NCBI GenBank assembly: GCA_027943335.1
Contig: BSBK01001302.1
Location: forward strand, 1,623,501-1,687,500
Length of the DNA: 64,000 nt
Direction: 5' to 3'
Origin: Chamaecyparis obtusa
Taxonomy: Eukaryota; Streptophyta; Pinopsida; Cupressales; Cupressaceae
Below are positions 44,104-54,520 of the stretch, piece after piece. The position numbers and the translations under genes were made by a program. The notes under the pieces are model-generated. The model saw only the letters and a list, made by a program, of their open reading frames with translations. It had not been told where the DNA came from and ran no database searches. How positions within the stretch are numbered: position 1 is the stretch's first letter; each line of letters starts with the position of its first letter.

Positions 44104-45454
44104 ATGGAGGGTTATAGGTATCAGAAGCAGCTCGAAGAAGCAAATGAAATGATTACTTCTCTTGAAAATAAACTGGAAGATCTCTTGCCAAAAGAAAAGA
44201 GCTGGCTTTACAATTGAGTGAAAGTCAAGAAACAATTGAAGAACTCTCTGGATAGAGTGGTTCTGATAAAGCAGAAGAAGCGGTCTATGATCTCATAGAG
44301 AAAAATTTGAATCTGACTGATCAAATCTCCAATTTGAAAAGAGAACAGGAAGGTCATGCTTTGAGGATGACCAAACTCATCGAAGCAAGCAGAAAAGATG
44401 AAGATGAGAAGGATAGTGCCAAAGAAGCACAATTGACTGCTGAGAGAGAAAGAAACCTAGCTAAAGATGCATTAAGAGAGAGTGATGCTCTCATACTGTA
44501 ATTGCATGCAAACATGCAGGGCATAAATCAGGAGAATGCAATAATGCATGAACACTTGCATGATAAAGATGAGGCATGCAAAGAAATGGCTGCTGAAGTT
44601 GAAAAACTTAAAGAATAGCTGAAAACTCTTGAGGAGAGGAATGAGAAACTCAGAAAGTACAATGAGAATTCTGAGAAGCTTGATGAGGAACTAAAAGCTC
44701 AAAGAAAGCACAAAGATCCCATAGGACTTGGGTACATCGGTCAAAGCAACAAGGAAACTGGTGAGTCCTTTGGAGTCGAGGAAAGAAAGGACAAGAAGAA
44801 ACCAACCGGAGACAAAGGTAAAAGAGTCTTCAAACCCTCTTCCAAACATTGTGGAAAACCGGGTCATAAATCAAATGACTGCAGGAATGCACTGGTGAAA
44901 CCTTTCACCACTAATAGTTACTGCAGTAATTGTTAAAAGTATGGTCACAGGACCTTTGAATGTAGGTCACGATCTAACAGTGTGTCCAGTGGAAGCAGGG
45001 GAAGCTTCAAAGGTTGTTGCTATGCATGCAATAAATTCAGACACAAGCTTGAAGAATGCAGGTCTACAACCATCGCATTCAAATCTCCATCAAGATTGGT
45101 ATTCCATAACAGGAATGCTAACTAGGGCACATCTATTTGTGCTACTTATGGACCACAGGGTATAGGAACACTAAATGCCACTCACCCATGGAAAAAGAAA
45201 GAAGGGTCAATGCATGGAGAGGAACTGGTATGACTTGTTACAACTGTAACAAGATTGGGCATCTGGCCAAAGACTGTAGGAACCGGCCAATGAACAAAGG
45301 GAAAGGCCCAGCTAAACCGGTCAAGAGGAATGTGACTCCCAATCAAAAGGGAAACACCTCTGAAGAGACCAATAGGGAAGTAAAACAGACTTGGTCCAAA
45401 AAGGGGACAAAGAGCTCTGAAGGAGAGAAATCAAAGACAGTCATTATCCACTGA
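44104..45454 (+). pseudogene. gag-like protein: coiled coil and four zinc knuckles (decayed)
   Basis: From ATG 44104 the sequence encodes a highly charged coiled coil (QLEEANEMITSLENKLEDL..., then the clean block 44307-44501, then VEKLKE/LKTLEERNEKLRKY). Four CCHC knuckles follow. The first is HCGKPGHKSNDC with its first Cys replaced by Ser (about 44842). The second is YCSNC*KYGHRTFEC with a stop inside (about 44922). The third is CYACNKFRHKLEEC (about 45020). The fourth is CYNCNKIGHLAKDC (about 45238). A Lys-rich tail ends at 45454. Knuckles bind RNA during packaging. At least four stops and one shift are present. Confidence 0.75.
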
Positions 45455-45930
45455 TGGTGATATCTCTTCAACAAATTAAGCAAAAAGGGTTTAAGGGGGA
45501 ACAGGTAGCAACGCTACTGTCCCCAAAGTAACTGGTGAGATATATTCTCACTTAGTCAAGGATTGAAACTGGGAAGGATAAACCGGTCTAACACCAAAGA
45601 ACCGGTCAAAAGGAGAAGCTGATGTATCACGATCAATGTTTTAGCCGAGGTTGGTGTAGTAAATAGGTAAAGGGTCGGTGAACCGGTTGATAAAGGTAAT
45701 GCTAGGTAAGGGTAATTAATATAGTAACTGTTAACAAATGTTATCGTTTGCTAATTACTATTACAACCTAAGTGTATAAAAGGGAAAGCCGATTACTCAT
45801 TTCACTTTACATTGTGTTTTGTGATTATTGTTTTATAAGCTAGAGTAATGTTTCTTGCCGTGATTTGCGATCTTTGCATTACGTACTCCGCAAATTTGTC
45901 AAGAACTTTTTGTGTGTTTCCGGTCTAGAG
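45455..45930 (+). other. Non-coding spacer between gag and the second ORF
   Basis: No open frame of note. Contains several AACCGGTC words also common in the LTRs of this element, and a T/A-rich stretch at 45760-45850. In an autonomous copia element the pol gene would be expected to start here. Confidence 0.5.
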
Positions 45931-45931
45931 A

Positions 45932-46955
45932 AATGGCATCATCTGTAGTGAGCCTAATCAACATTAATCAACATGATCGACCTGTGTATGATATCATGGC
46001 AGTGCAAAATAGAGTGAATGATATGGCTGGCGCCCTATCATCAATTCCCGACGAGGTGCTGTTGACTGAAAATGTAACTGTGTTCATCCACAACAAATAG
46101 GAGAAATTGGGTGAAACATTCATCGAGAGTGAATACCTAAGGCTCGGTGAAGATGGAAAGTTACAAGTGAAATACGTGAGCTTGGAGGCAGCTGGATTGA
46201 TAAATGGGGTCAAATACCCAGCTGTGTTTTGACTCGACTAAATTCGGTTGGTACTCAGCAGAGTACATGATCCAGGAATGTGGTTAGCGAAAGGCGCCAT
46301 TAATCCAATTACCAAGGAAGATTTTCATAGAGTAACCGGGTTCAACGCCACAGGGGAAGCTCTTATGCTGAGGAAAATTGCCAACATTGAAGTCACTCGA
46401 CTCGCCAAGTCGAAATACGACAATCGTATGATGACTGTGACTGACATTGAAGACGACAATGTCTGGTTTGCTGCTGCTGTCATTGTCTACAAGGTTTACT
46501 AATCAAGCAATCTCAACAGCATGCCAGGTGGTGCAATTCATGCAGCGCACATGATTTTGCATGACAATGCTTAGTATGACATATGCGCTATGCTAAGAAG
46601 TCGTATTTTTGAGAACCTGAAGAAGCTCGGCATGGTAAAGAAGAAATTTATGAAATATGGGACACTCTTGATATGTCTCTTTTTCTACTACCAAAATTTC
46701 TTTCCAAGAGTAGGTAAGGTTACTTGGTTAATAGATAAACCAGTTATGGTCCAAATAGGTGAAATGGTTAACAATTTGGGAAACCGGTTTAACAAAGTAA
46801 TGATTGATTACTTTGAGGTTTATCAACTTAGAATGCATCAGAGGGAGAGAACTCCTTCAGCTATTGTAGAGGAGTACAAGGATGAACTTTACTTCTTGGT
46901 GAGCATCGATCACTGTATCATCCAGGTTGTTGAGCCAAGAACCGAGTTTGCACCG
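45932..46955 (+). pseudogene. Second ORF of copia-type element, N-terminal part (unknown function)
   Basis: Starting near ATG 45933, blocks 45912-46100, 46248-46502 and 46590-46955 form one protein after a few stops and shifts. Readable parts include MASSVVSLININQHDRPVYD, TKEDFHRVTGFNATGEAL, PGGAIHAAHMILHDNA and KKKFMKYGTLLICLFFYYQN. The layout (helical, aromatic-rich, a hydrophobic F/Y stretch after a Lys-rich turn) recalls 'putative plant transposon protein' domains and the family X protein at 3570-5135, but I see no firm match. The frame continues at 49617 once the insertion is skipped. Confidence 0.6.
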
Positions 46956-48282
46956 TGTTGGTGCTCAAAAACGCTGGACTGTTTTGAGGTCAACTGACAG
47001 GCACAAAACAAGTGCCTCTGCAATTTTGGCTTGATTTAGCCAAGGCTGGTAGGCCTGAATCAAATATGCTTTCTAATTGCACAAATACGTGCACAACAAA
47101 AGAAAATCTTTCCAAAGGGGGTTAACAATCCTTTGGAGGAAAATAAACCTAATATCCTAATTGTCAGATAGCTTGAAATCTAAAGTAAGGCTAGAATGTA
47201 ATGCTAAATCTAATTGAAAGCTTTGTAAATAAGATCTAGCATATTAGAAATGTACTTTACAGAAAGAAATAAATGACAAATTCAAATGAACGAATAGACC
47301 AGTGCCTGATACCCAAATGGGAATAGAGTCAGATACATTCAATATAGTGTATAATCGGAGACGGTTTTAAGACAACTCGTTTCTAAAAAATGAGACCATC
47401 AACTTACAAGTTTCTATTTGAACCAAAATTTACAACAATTTATACAACAGGTCCTATGGTTTTTAACTCAACTAAAGAGCCTGAAAGGAAACTATAACAG
47501 GTTCTCAGACCATGCTATCATTATTCAAATTGTACATATTAATCATAAATAAATGCTTGAAATGGAAATCATAGTAGGATACCCTGGCTAGAGAGTAATC
47601 CGAGAAACCAATTGAACATACCAACTATATTAATAGTAAGGTATGAAAACTTATCTAATATTCGCTCATAGGATTTTTGGCATTAGTTTCCAATCCGTGA
47701 GAGGTAGATTTTTTTGCTGTTAATCGTTGTGTTTTTTGTTTTCCATTTGAATACATATAAATATTAATCCCAATAGTTCCTTGTGAAAGGACATGCCCTT
47801 TCACAGGACCTAATTATACAACTAACCCTAAAAATGTACATAACAAACCATAACAATGGTTGTTCGGGAAAATCTCCCTTATAATTATATTAATTTTGGT
47901 GTGCCGTGCATAATAGTTTACCTTTTAATTTCCTGCACATACAAAAATACTCAATATTAGTTTATCTTAAGCCCAATAATAAAAATCATTATATATGTAG
48001 AGTTTAATCTTGTATAAAAACTATCTATTTGTTAATAATTAATTGAAAATAAATAAGTATCATACTTTATATACATACTTGAGAAATAAAGAATTAAAAT
48101 CAAAATTTAATTATACTTCAATCACATTAATTATTAAATCATGAAGAATTTATAGTAATGAGAAAAAGAAAATAAAAACATTACGTTTAGAATTATTTTT
48201 TTTACTTCAAAATAAAACATAGTGCTTTTATTTAAGGAAATAATTCATTTATAAACATAGAGCAATGTAAAGTTCAATATAA

Positions 48283-48420
48283 ACATATTTTAAAAGCATT
48301 AGGGAAAAAGTTTTATAATCCATCCTAAGAGGAATGCATCTACCTTAAAAACCAAAACAATTCACTCAAGGTAAATACATTAATTTTATAAAACTATTCC
48401 CCTAATGTTTTAAAATATGT
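48283..48420. repeat. Foldback (MITE-like) structure
   Basis: The outer arms (ACATATTTTAAAAGCATTAG at the left, and the same text with one or two changes on the reverse strand at the right) and the inner arms (GTTTTATAA / TTATAAAAC) pair over more than 30 bases around a short loop region. No clear target duplication was found. Confidence 0.65.
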
Positions 48421-48686
48421 CTAATATAAAATAATGTTACAATCATGAAAATATATATATAATTAGGGAACCTAGAAATCTAACTTTCTAAAAGGCAACC
48501 CTAAAACATACATATTAAAGGATCAACTAATCTCATAAAAAGGTAAGGTAGAATTATTTATACCCTAAAATTAAAGTAAATGAGTAAGGAGAAAGTTACT
48601 CTTAGGGATTTGCAACTAAAGAATAAATGGAAAACCCTAAAAAAAACATTTACATTACACATCACTAAATTTTAATAATGTTAAAA

Positions 48687-48741
48687 CCTTTTCACCTAAT
48701 TTGGTAAAATATTAATGTTAAAAATACATTAGGTGAAAATG
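48687..48741. repeat. Short inverted repeat
   Basis: CTTTTCACCTAAT and ATTAGGTGAAAA pair around a loop of about 28 bases. It lies close to the larger foldback at 48283-48420. Confidence 0.65.
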
Positions 48742-49027
48742 CCAAATTGCATTTAAGGATACGAAAAAGAAAAGGAATTAACATTAAAGTACACAAAAAC
48801 CCTAAATAAATTAATATTCATCAAATTTAACCTTTTATTTCATCATATATTTTACTTTTAGGGTTTTGGGGGTAAATCAAAAATTAAAAATAAAATAATC
48901 ATTAGTAACTATAACACATGAAATTCCCATCTCATAAACAGAATTCATTTTAACATTTTATTTTAAAAGAGATAAGGTTCTCTTTAATTTATACATTCAT
49001 TTACACAAACATTCTCAAGGAAAAATA

Positions 49028-49115
49028 TAGAGCAATCGGTAAGGGGGGTAGAGTCGGGTAGTTAAGTAGGAAAAGGAATGGGTGGAGAGGTTGAGTGTTC
49101 AACTCCCTCTCCCCA
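49028..49115 (+). repeat. tRNA-like (SINE-like) unit 1
   Basis: AGCAATCGGTAAGG resembles a Pol III A box. GAGAGGTTGAGTGTTCAACT followed by CCCTCT resembles a tRNA T-arm with a B-box-like GTTCAACTCC. Spacing between the boxes is somewhat longer than in a tRNA. A pyrimidine tract follows. No complete cloverleaf was found. Confidence 0.45.
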
Positions 49116-49288
49116 TTCTTTTTCATAAAAATGGAAAAATACATAAATTCATAAAGAAATTCCTAATTTAATTTAATTGTTAATTGGGGAAGAAATTACT
49201 CCCTATGTAATAGGTTGCACTTTATTTCTCACCTGCACATAAAACAAAGATAAATAAGTATCTTCTCCTAATCCTCTCGAAGAAAACA

Positions 49289-49378
49289 AATAGACTAACT
49301 GGTTAGGGGATAGGAGGGTAGATAGGTAGGAAAAAGGTCGGCTTGAGAGGTTGAGTGTTCAACTCCCTCTCGCCGCCT
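49289..49378 (+). repeat. tRNA-like (SINE-like) unit 2
   Basis: ACTAACTGGTTAGGGG is close to the plant tRNA A-box region. The same T-arm-like GAGAGGTTGAGTGTTCAACT plus CCCTCT follows. The unit repeats unit 1 in direct orientation about 261 bp downstream. Confidence 0.45.
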
Positions 49379-49616
49379 TTTGTTCAACCTCTTTTATTTT
49401 TTATTTTTTTAGAATTATGATTTATTCAAAACGAATATGCATTAGAATAAAACAATTCACAACCTAATACGTGAAAATACAAAATAACAAACATACATGC
49501 CTTTTATCCATTTTAGTTTTTAACAAAGGAAATAATATAAAACTGAAAATTAAGATCACACTTCCCTGATAATTTTGTATATATTTTGGCTTTAATTTTG
49601 AGGTGCCAACACACTG

Positions 49617-51082
49617 AAACTTGGTTATGAGATATCAACCAAGATTGCCAAAGCTTATGCTGAGGCACTTAAAGAGAGTAACTTGGATCTCTCTGCCATT
49701 CGGTTCGACACTTACGAGGAGATAAGTGCAAGTTTGAAAAAAAATGCACCTTCAAAGGCATCAAAGAAGGTATATGTCAAACGGTCTCCTACTCCAAGGA
49801 AAATGAAGCCAACTGTGCAAGAACCAAAAGTTCAAAAGAAGAAGGCACATTTAGTCACAATCGAACAATCACAAGGTGAGGACTCGGAGGAAACAGAGAC
49901 AGAACAAACCACCACCCTTCTCAGAAAGAGGAAGACCGGGAAACCGGTAAAGGAGGATGAAATGAAAGCAAGAAAACCAACCATAGATGAGATGGTTGAA
50001 GGAATAAAGAAAACAGGTAGATTAGGTGTTGTTGGAAGAAGATATGAGCTGTCAAATGATGGTGATAGGAGCGAATTGGAAGATGCTGTAGTATACTGCC
50101 TTCACACGTTTAAGTTAACTCCTACTAAGATTCATGGTTCAGTACCTGTAGAGCTACATGAGATCATTGAAGGAAGATGGAAATCTTCTATAGCAACAAA
50201 GAAAGAGCTACGGATAAGGGCACTGTTGGAAGTGCAAAACCATTTGAGCCCGCTAGAGGCAACCAATCAAGCAGATCTGTATAAACAAAGCTTTAACATC
50301 AGGAAAATGATTTGTCAAGTCCTGATAGGAGAAGTTGATGCAGTTCATGATGAAGGGGTTGCAATCTGGACAACAGTTTTGAAGTAGCAACATCAAGCTG
50401 AAGCTGAATGTCAAAAGACCTTGGTGCAACCAAAAAAGGACACCGGTAGAGGGAAGGGCATTTTGGGCATTGAGGCACTGGTCCAATCCAATCCTGCAAC
50501 TGAACTGGTCATTATAGACATCACCGAAGACACATGTGGTGATCTAACTCCAACTATCCTTGCATCTCTAGAAAAAGGTAAAGCTAAAACCCTTATTGTT
50601 GATGATATAGTTGATGAGATATTAGATTTTGGAAATGTTAGCAATGCTGCTAAGTGGTTTAGTGCTTTAGGAACTGATGATAAAGATAAAATTGAAATTG
50701 CTCTGTTAGAGAGCTTTTTTGATTTCAACCGGGGACCAAAGGACTACAAGCCCCTCTTCCCTGCTGAACTAAACAAAAGGCTAATGACTAAATGGAGAGC
50801 CGGTTTAGCAAAGAACAATAAAATCTTAAGGGAAGTTTTAGAAAAGGTTGAACCAGGTCTTGATGAAGATGCAATCAAGATTCTGTTGGAAGCAGAAGCA
50901 CTGAATATAGATATAAGAGATAGAGAGGCCAAAATTATAAATGGTCAAGAGAAAGAAGTGTATGAAGAAACAGTCCAACTATGGATGAATTATGACTTCA
51001 ACACTCTAGCAAAGGGGCAAGAGAAAATAGTATCGGAAAAAGTGTCTATTGAAACACCTAAGTCAAGAGGTGTCTCAAAGTG
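49617..51082 (+). pseudogene. Second ORF of copia-type element, middle part (unknown function)
   Basis: The frame continues KLGYEISTKIAKAYAEALKE and runs to 50387, then after TAG and a frame change through 50421-51083. The first part has a Lys/Glu-rich, nuclear-protein-like linker (RKRKTGKPVKEDEMKARKPT). It is followed by compact acidic helical domains (LYKQSFNIRKMICQVLIGEV; AAKWFSALGTDDKDKIEIAL; AELNKRLMTKWRAGLAKNNK). No catalytic motif of protease, RT, RNase H or integrase can be seen. I do not recognise the protein. Confidence 0.65.
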
Positions 51083-52341
51083 AACTGGCAAAGGAAATGG
51101 CTCCACCTGAACAGTTCACAACTAGTGATCAGGATACAACCAGTTACAAGGACAATACTGGTGATTAGGATAACACCGGTGAATAGTTCACAACTAGTGA
51201 ATAGGTCAATATTGGTGAAGAGACTCCAACAGGTGTACATGATACACCACTCAGACTGACAAAATAGGAAATAGGCGAGTCATTAGCTAAGATGACTAAA
51301 GAAAAGGAAACTGAGAAAGTTGAGACGGTCAAGAGTGATCAACAGGTTGCTGAGGAACAACCAGAAGAAGAACAACCATAAGAGGAACAACAACAAGAAG
51401 AGCCTCAAAAAGTAGAAATGGAGGAAGTGGAGAAGCTAGTTGAAGAAGAGCTTGAAAAAGACATCAAATAGAAACAACCAGATGATGTACCAAGCACTTC
51501 TTCATCAAAAAGAAAGTTATCTTTTGCAGCAGACCTTGAATCTAAGAGAGGGAAAGTTAGCACTTCTCCAACCGGTGACACCGTGGTTGACATAAGCAAA
51601 ATGTCAACAAGACAACTGAAGCAACTCACCAAGAGAGAACAGGAAATGGTTCTATCTAGCGTGAAAAATATTCTATACAATTTTGCACCCGACGCCGACA
51701 TAGATGAAGAGGAACCCATAATTGATCAAGTGGAAATTCTGGCACAAGCGATTGGAGAAGATATTGTAGATCTAGAAACAATAGCCATTGATCATTATGA
51801 ACAGAAGAGAATAACTGTTCTTCATGACAAGATTGAAGAACTCAAAGCCATTGTGGCTACCAACACTGGTGAACTGAAGCAACAAGTACAAGACGCTGGG
51901 AGGATAATTACAAAAACTTCAAACTTTGAAGATTTTGTAAAAGTTGTAACAGAAAGAACCAACAGGACTACAGAAGAGCTAAATGAGACTACATCAAAGT
52001 TCGATGCAAAGACCTCTTCTGCAACATAGTATAGTTGTGAGCTAACCAGTTTAGCTCTCGCATTGAAAAAGACATTAGAAGAAAACACAAAGAGAATCCA
52101 AGATCTCATTGGATTTTAGGTATTCATAGTGCCTACTTTTGATCTAATGCAGAAAACAACAAATGATGCTGATATACTTCTCAATGAGTCTGACTATAAG
52201 AGAATTGAGGACATGGAGAACCTAATTGTCTCTCTACAAGCTATGAAGTATACCATAGATCAAGTCATAGCTGCATGGAAACCTTTCCTAGTTTTTGCCA
52301 GGAAGATCTACAAGGATATCTTCAACAAGCTCCAATTATGA
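51083..52341 (+). pseudogene. Second ORF of copia-type element, C-terminal coiled-coil part
   Basis: After stops in a Thr/Asp/Gln-rich linker with short internal repeats (51100-51240) come a Glu-rich stretch (51340-51460) and a clean block at 51583-52029: STRQLKQLTKREQEMVLSSV, then HYEQKRITVLHDKIEELKAI and TTEELNETTSKFDAKTSSAT. A last block lies at 52129-52341. The pattern is that of a long coiled coil. Such an ORF next to a copia-type gag could be compared with the env-like ORF of SIRE-type elements, but no transmembrane segment is evident, so that is only a comparison. Confidence 0.6.
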
Positions 52342-52516
52342 AGAAGGGGAAGATACTGGAAGAGACTAATTAGATGACAGGGAGAGTTGAGACAAGATAC
52401 AATAGAGCAAGTCTACAGGGGAAGTATCGGTAGTATCAAGTAGCAGATGTTAGCAGGATACTCTACAAGGAGTTTATGTGTTGATGTGTTTTGCCACCAA
52501 TGCCAAAGCGGAAGAT
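52342..52516 (+). other. Short spacer before 3' LTR
   Basis: Purine-rich GAAGAAGGGGAAGA near 52338-52351 could be a polypurine tract, although it lies about 165 bases from the LTR. Otherwise nothing seen. Confidence 0.35.
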
Positions 52517-52868
52517 TGTTGGCATAAAGCTTACTTGTCATCATTGGCAAACATCAAATACACCTGTACTACATACACATCGGTACTCATGATAGAACAA
52601 CAGTGGTGAACCGGTAGACTTACTAAGTAAATAGTGTACCTTAACCGGTCACATATATACTGGTCCGGTCTTGTCAAACCGGTCTTGCCGGACACCACAG
52701 GATGCAGATGACTTAACAATTTGCACATTGGTTTGCATTCCCAATTGCAAATTTACCGGTCAATGCTTTATAATCCGATCCGGATTTTGCAGAGCGTTTT
52801 TAGATGAACTGGAGTTAGCTTTATCTTCTGCGAGCATTTCGAGTAAATCGAAGATCTGTTTGCAAGCG
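52517..52868 (+). repeat. Truncated 3' LTR of copia-type element
   Basis: Starts TGTTGGCATAAAGC and follows the 5' LTR to TTTGCAAGC at 52868, after which similarity stops. Because of the truncation, the target duplication of the element cannot be tested against the 5' flank (GAAAA). Confidence 0.88.
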
Positions 52869-53406
52869 TTTCCACCAATATGGCATTCCTTAAATATCAT
52901 CTCACATGATATCCACCATTATGGCTTTCCATAAATATTATGTCATGAGATGTCAACCATCATTGTGAGATCGTCACCTCAGAATGATGGTAAGATGTAC
53001 AAGTGTCTATCATTGTGAAATCGTCACCTCACAATGATATTCACCATGGCTCATCCAAAGGATAAACACACAAGTACAAAAAATCACCACAGAATCTCTC
53101 ATGTGGTGTTGTCATGGCGTCACACACATGACATCCACCATGAACCATATTAGAGGGTGCATTCACCATGGCTACTCCCAGAGGGTCGAACAAGGGCTTT
53201 CACCTCAAACTTCTCCACAAAAAAGAATGCATTACAAGGGTTGACACTTGAAATTTTTCCGTCTTAGAGAAAAATGCTACAAGGGCTTGCACCTCAAATT
53301 TTTCCCCCACAGAGAAAAATGCATTAAGCAAATCTTCATGATGATGTGGCTCCATCTGAAACAAATATCTTTGACCTCCTCATGCAAGGTTGCTTTTGAT
53401 GAAATG
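52869..53406. other. Repeat-rich spacer
   Basis: No gene. ATCATTGTGAGATCGTCACCTC-type phrases recur around 52960 and 53010, with an inverted ATCATTGTGA/TCACAATGAT pair. The phrase ACAAGGGCTTKCACCTCAAA recurs about every 60 bases at 53190-53330. Confidence 0.45.
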
Positions 53407-53720
53407 TCAAAATCCCTCTGAATCTGATATCAACCTTTTGACCTCCTCGTCCAAGGATGCCTTTGATGGATTGTTAGACTGCTGAAGATGGTTTTGCCAC
53501 AAGAACAATAGGGTCAAGTTCTTCAATTCCCCGAGCTTTTCAGGAATGAGACCTGAAATTTGGTTATTTGTCAAATTGAATCTGAGTAAGACTGCTGCAA
53601 TTTGCAAGAACCGAGGGAATCAAACTTGTGATATTGTTGTCAATGAGTTGAATCTCCTAGAGCCCCTTCAATTTACCGAAATCACTCGTAATGTTGTCGA
53701 ACCCTGCAAGAGAACCTGAT
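53407..53720 (-). pseudogene. LRR receptor-like protein fragment
   Basis: On the minus strand the translation gives consecutive leucine-rich repeats across frames: FDNITSDFGKLKGL, a stop, EIQLIDNNITSLIPSVLANC, SSLTQIQFD, then in another frame LTNNQISGLIPEKLGELKNL and TLLFLWQNHLQ. This is the plant-specific 24-residue LRR (NxxSGxIPxxLGxLxxL) of receptor-like kinases and receptor-like proteins at the plasma membrane. There is one stop, one shift and no kinase domain. It is a gene fragment, perhaps carried by an element or left from a duplicated gene. Confidence 0.75.
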
Positions 53721-54515
53721 GTGATTGATGGTCATAGTATATAGTTTTTGCAATATAGATGAGATAACCTTGTTGGTGGTGATGTATACATCTCAAAAAA
53801 CACATAGATCCTTCAAATATAATTACTATGAAAATGATCCCAAAACTTGATTTGAAATGCACAAGGTGATCATGGTGGTTGTATCTCAGTGCACTGGTGT
53901 TCACAATAGGGCTGTTCAATTGTGAATTCAATAACGCAATTCATTCCCAGATAACACAATAGCATTTCTACTCTTATATTTTCTCATTGGTCTTCAAAGT
54001 CTTTAAGAGGCAAGTTTATCATGAGAATTTGAATATGAAACAGTGATGAAGTTTTAAAATTCATCCTATTAAAGTATCCACAAACTTCATACTCTCCTCT
54101 CAGCCATGTTCTTTTCGATGGTGCTATCAATACTTCTTTGATGCCTGACGACAGTTGGACAAATCACTTGAAACTCAAGACTTGGAAATGCATAAATATT
54201 TGTAGATACCTCACATTATTCCTGGCATCAGTTATATCCTAATGAGATGTAAAAGCCTTTGATAATGTGTTTTTCTTATTGATGTCTATCGAAAATGGAA
54301 TATATGTCCCAATAAATATTCTGCTCTTTTCATTCTTCTGAGGAAGTTCTTCAGACTTAATTTTCCTTGATTTGCATCCGGCAATCTAAATTCTGAAAGC
54401 CTTGGTTATTGAAGGCAATATCCTAAAATTGGTCTCGTATATATATAACGCTTCATCCTCATCCCCGTTAGCAATAAACGCACTTCCCGTTATTCCCAAT
54501 ACGAATGCTTCTAAT
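53721..54515. other. Unassigned region left of solo LTR
   Basis: No gene identified. A short plus-strand open stretch (54402-54515) runs into the solo LTR. Its right-hand continuation at 55614 stays open for a while, but the peptide is not recognised. Confidence 0.3.
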
Positions 54516-54520
54516 AATGT

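Larger units (their letters stand above)
46956..49611. mobile_element. 2656-bp LTR-like insertion in the second ORF
   Basis: Ends are TGTTGGTGCTC and GAGGTGCCAACA, an inverted TGTTGG/CCAACA pair typical of LTRs. Flanks CACCG (46951-46955) and CACTG (49612-49616) are a 5-bp target duplication with one mismatch. Skipping the insert and one flank restores the host reading frame exactly. No coding capacity was found. The inside is AT-rich and carries several foldbacks (47786-47811, 48283-48420, 48687-48741) and two tRNA-like units near the right end. A long solo LTR is the simplest reading, and a non-autonomous element with internal structures is possible. Confidence 0.75.
42959..52868 (+). mobile_element. 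Copia-type LTR element without visible pol, 3' LTR truncated
   Basis: The 5' LTR (42959-44046), PBS, coiled-coil/zinc-knuckle gag (44104-45454), a very long ORF of unknown function (about 45930-52350, split by an insertion at 46956-49611) and the first 352 bp of a 3' LTR (52517-52868) are in order. The LTR U5 text (GTCCCACCGTGGTTTTTCCC, then GTTTCCACGTATAAATC) is of the plant copia type. No protease, integrase, RT or RNase H motif was found in any frame, so the element looks non-autonomous. It lies in the sense orientation within what may be the transporter intron. Confidence 0.8.

Noticed and set aside
46956..49611. CACTA-type DNA transposon, because of the CACC/CACTG start and inverted ends
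   Set aside because: CACTA elements make 3-bp duplications and carry a CACTA TIR. Here a 5-bp CAC(C/T)G duplication with TG...CA ends fits an LTR better and restores the reading frame.
51583..52029. The coiled-coil block as a host chromosomal or cytoskeletal protein
   Set aside because: It lies between gag and the 3' LTR of the copia-type element, in the same strand and in line with the decayed upstream ORF. An element-borne protein is the simpler reading.
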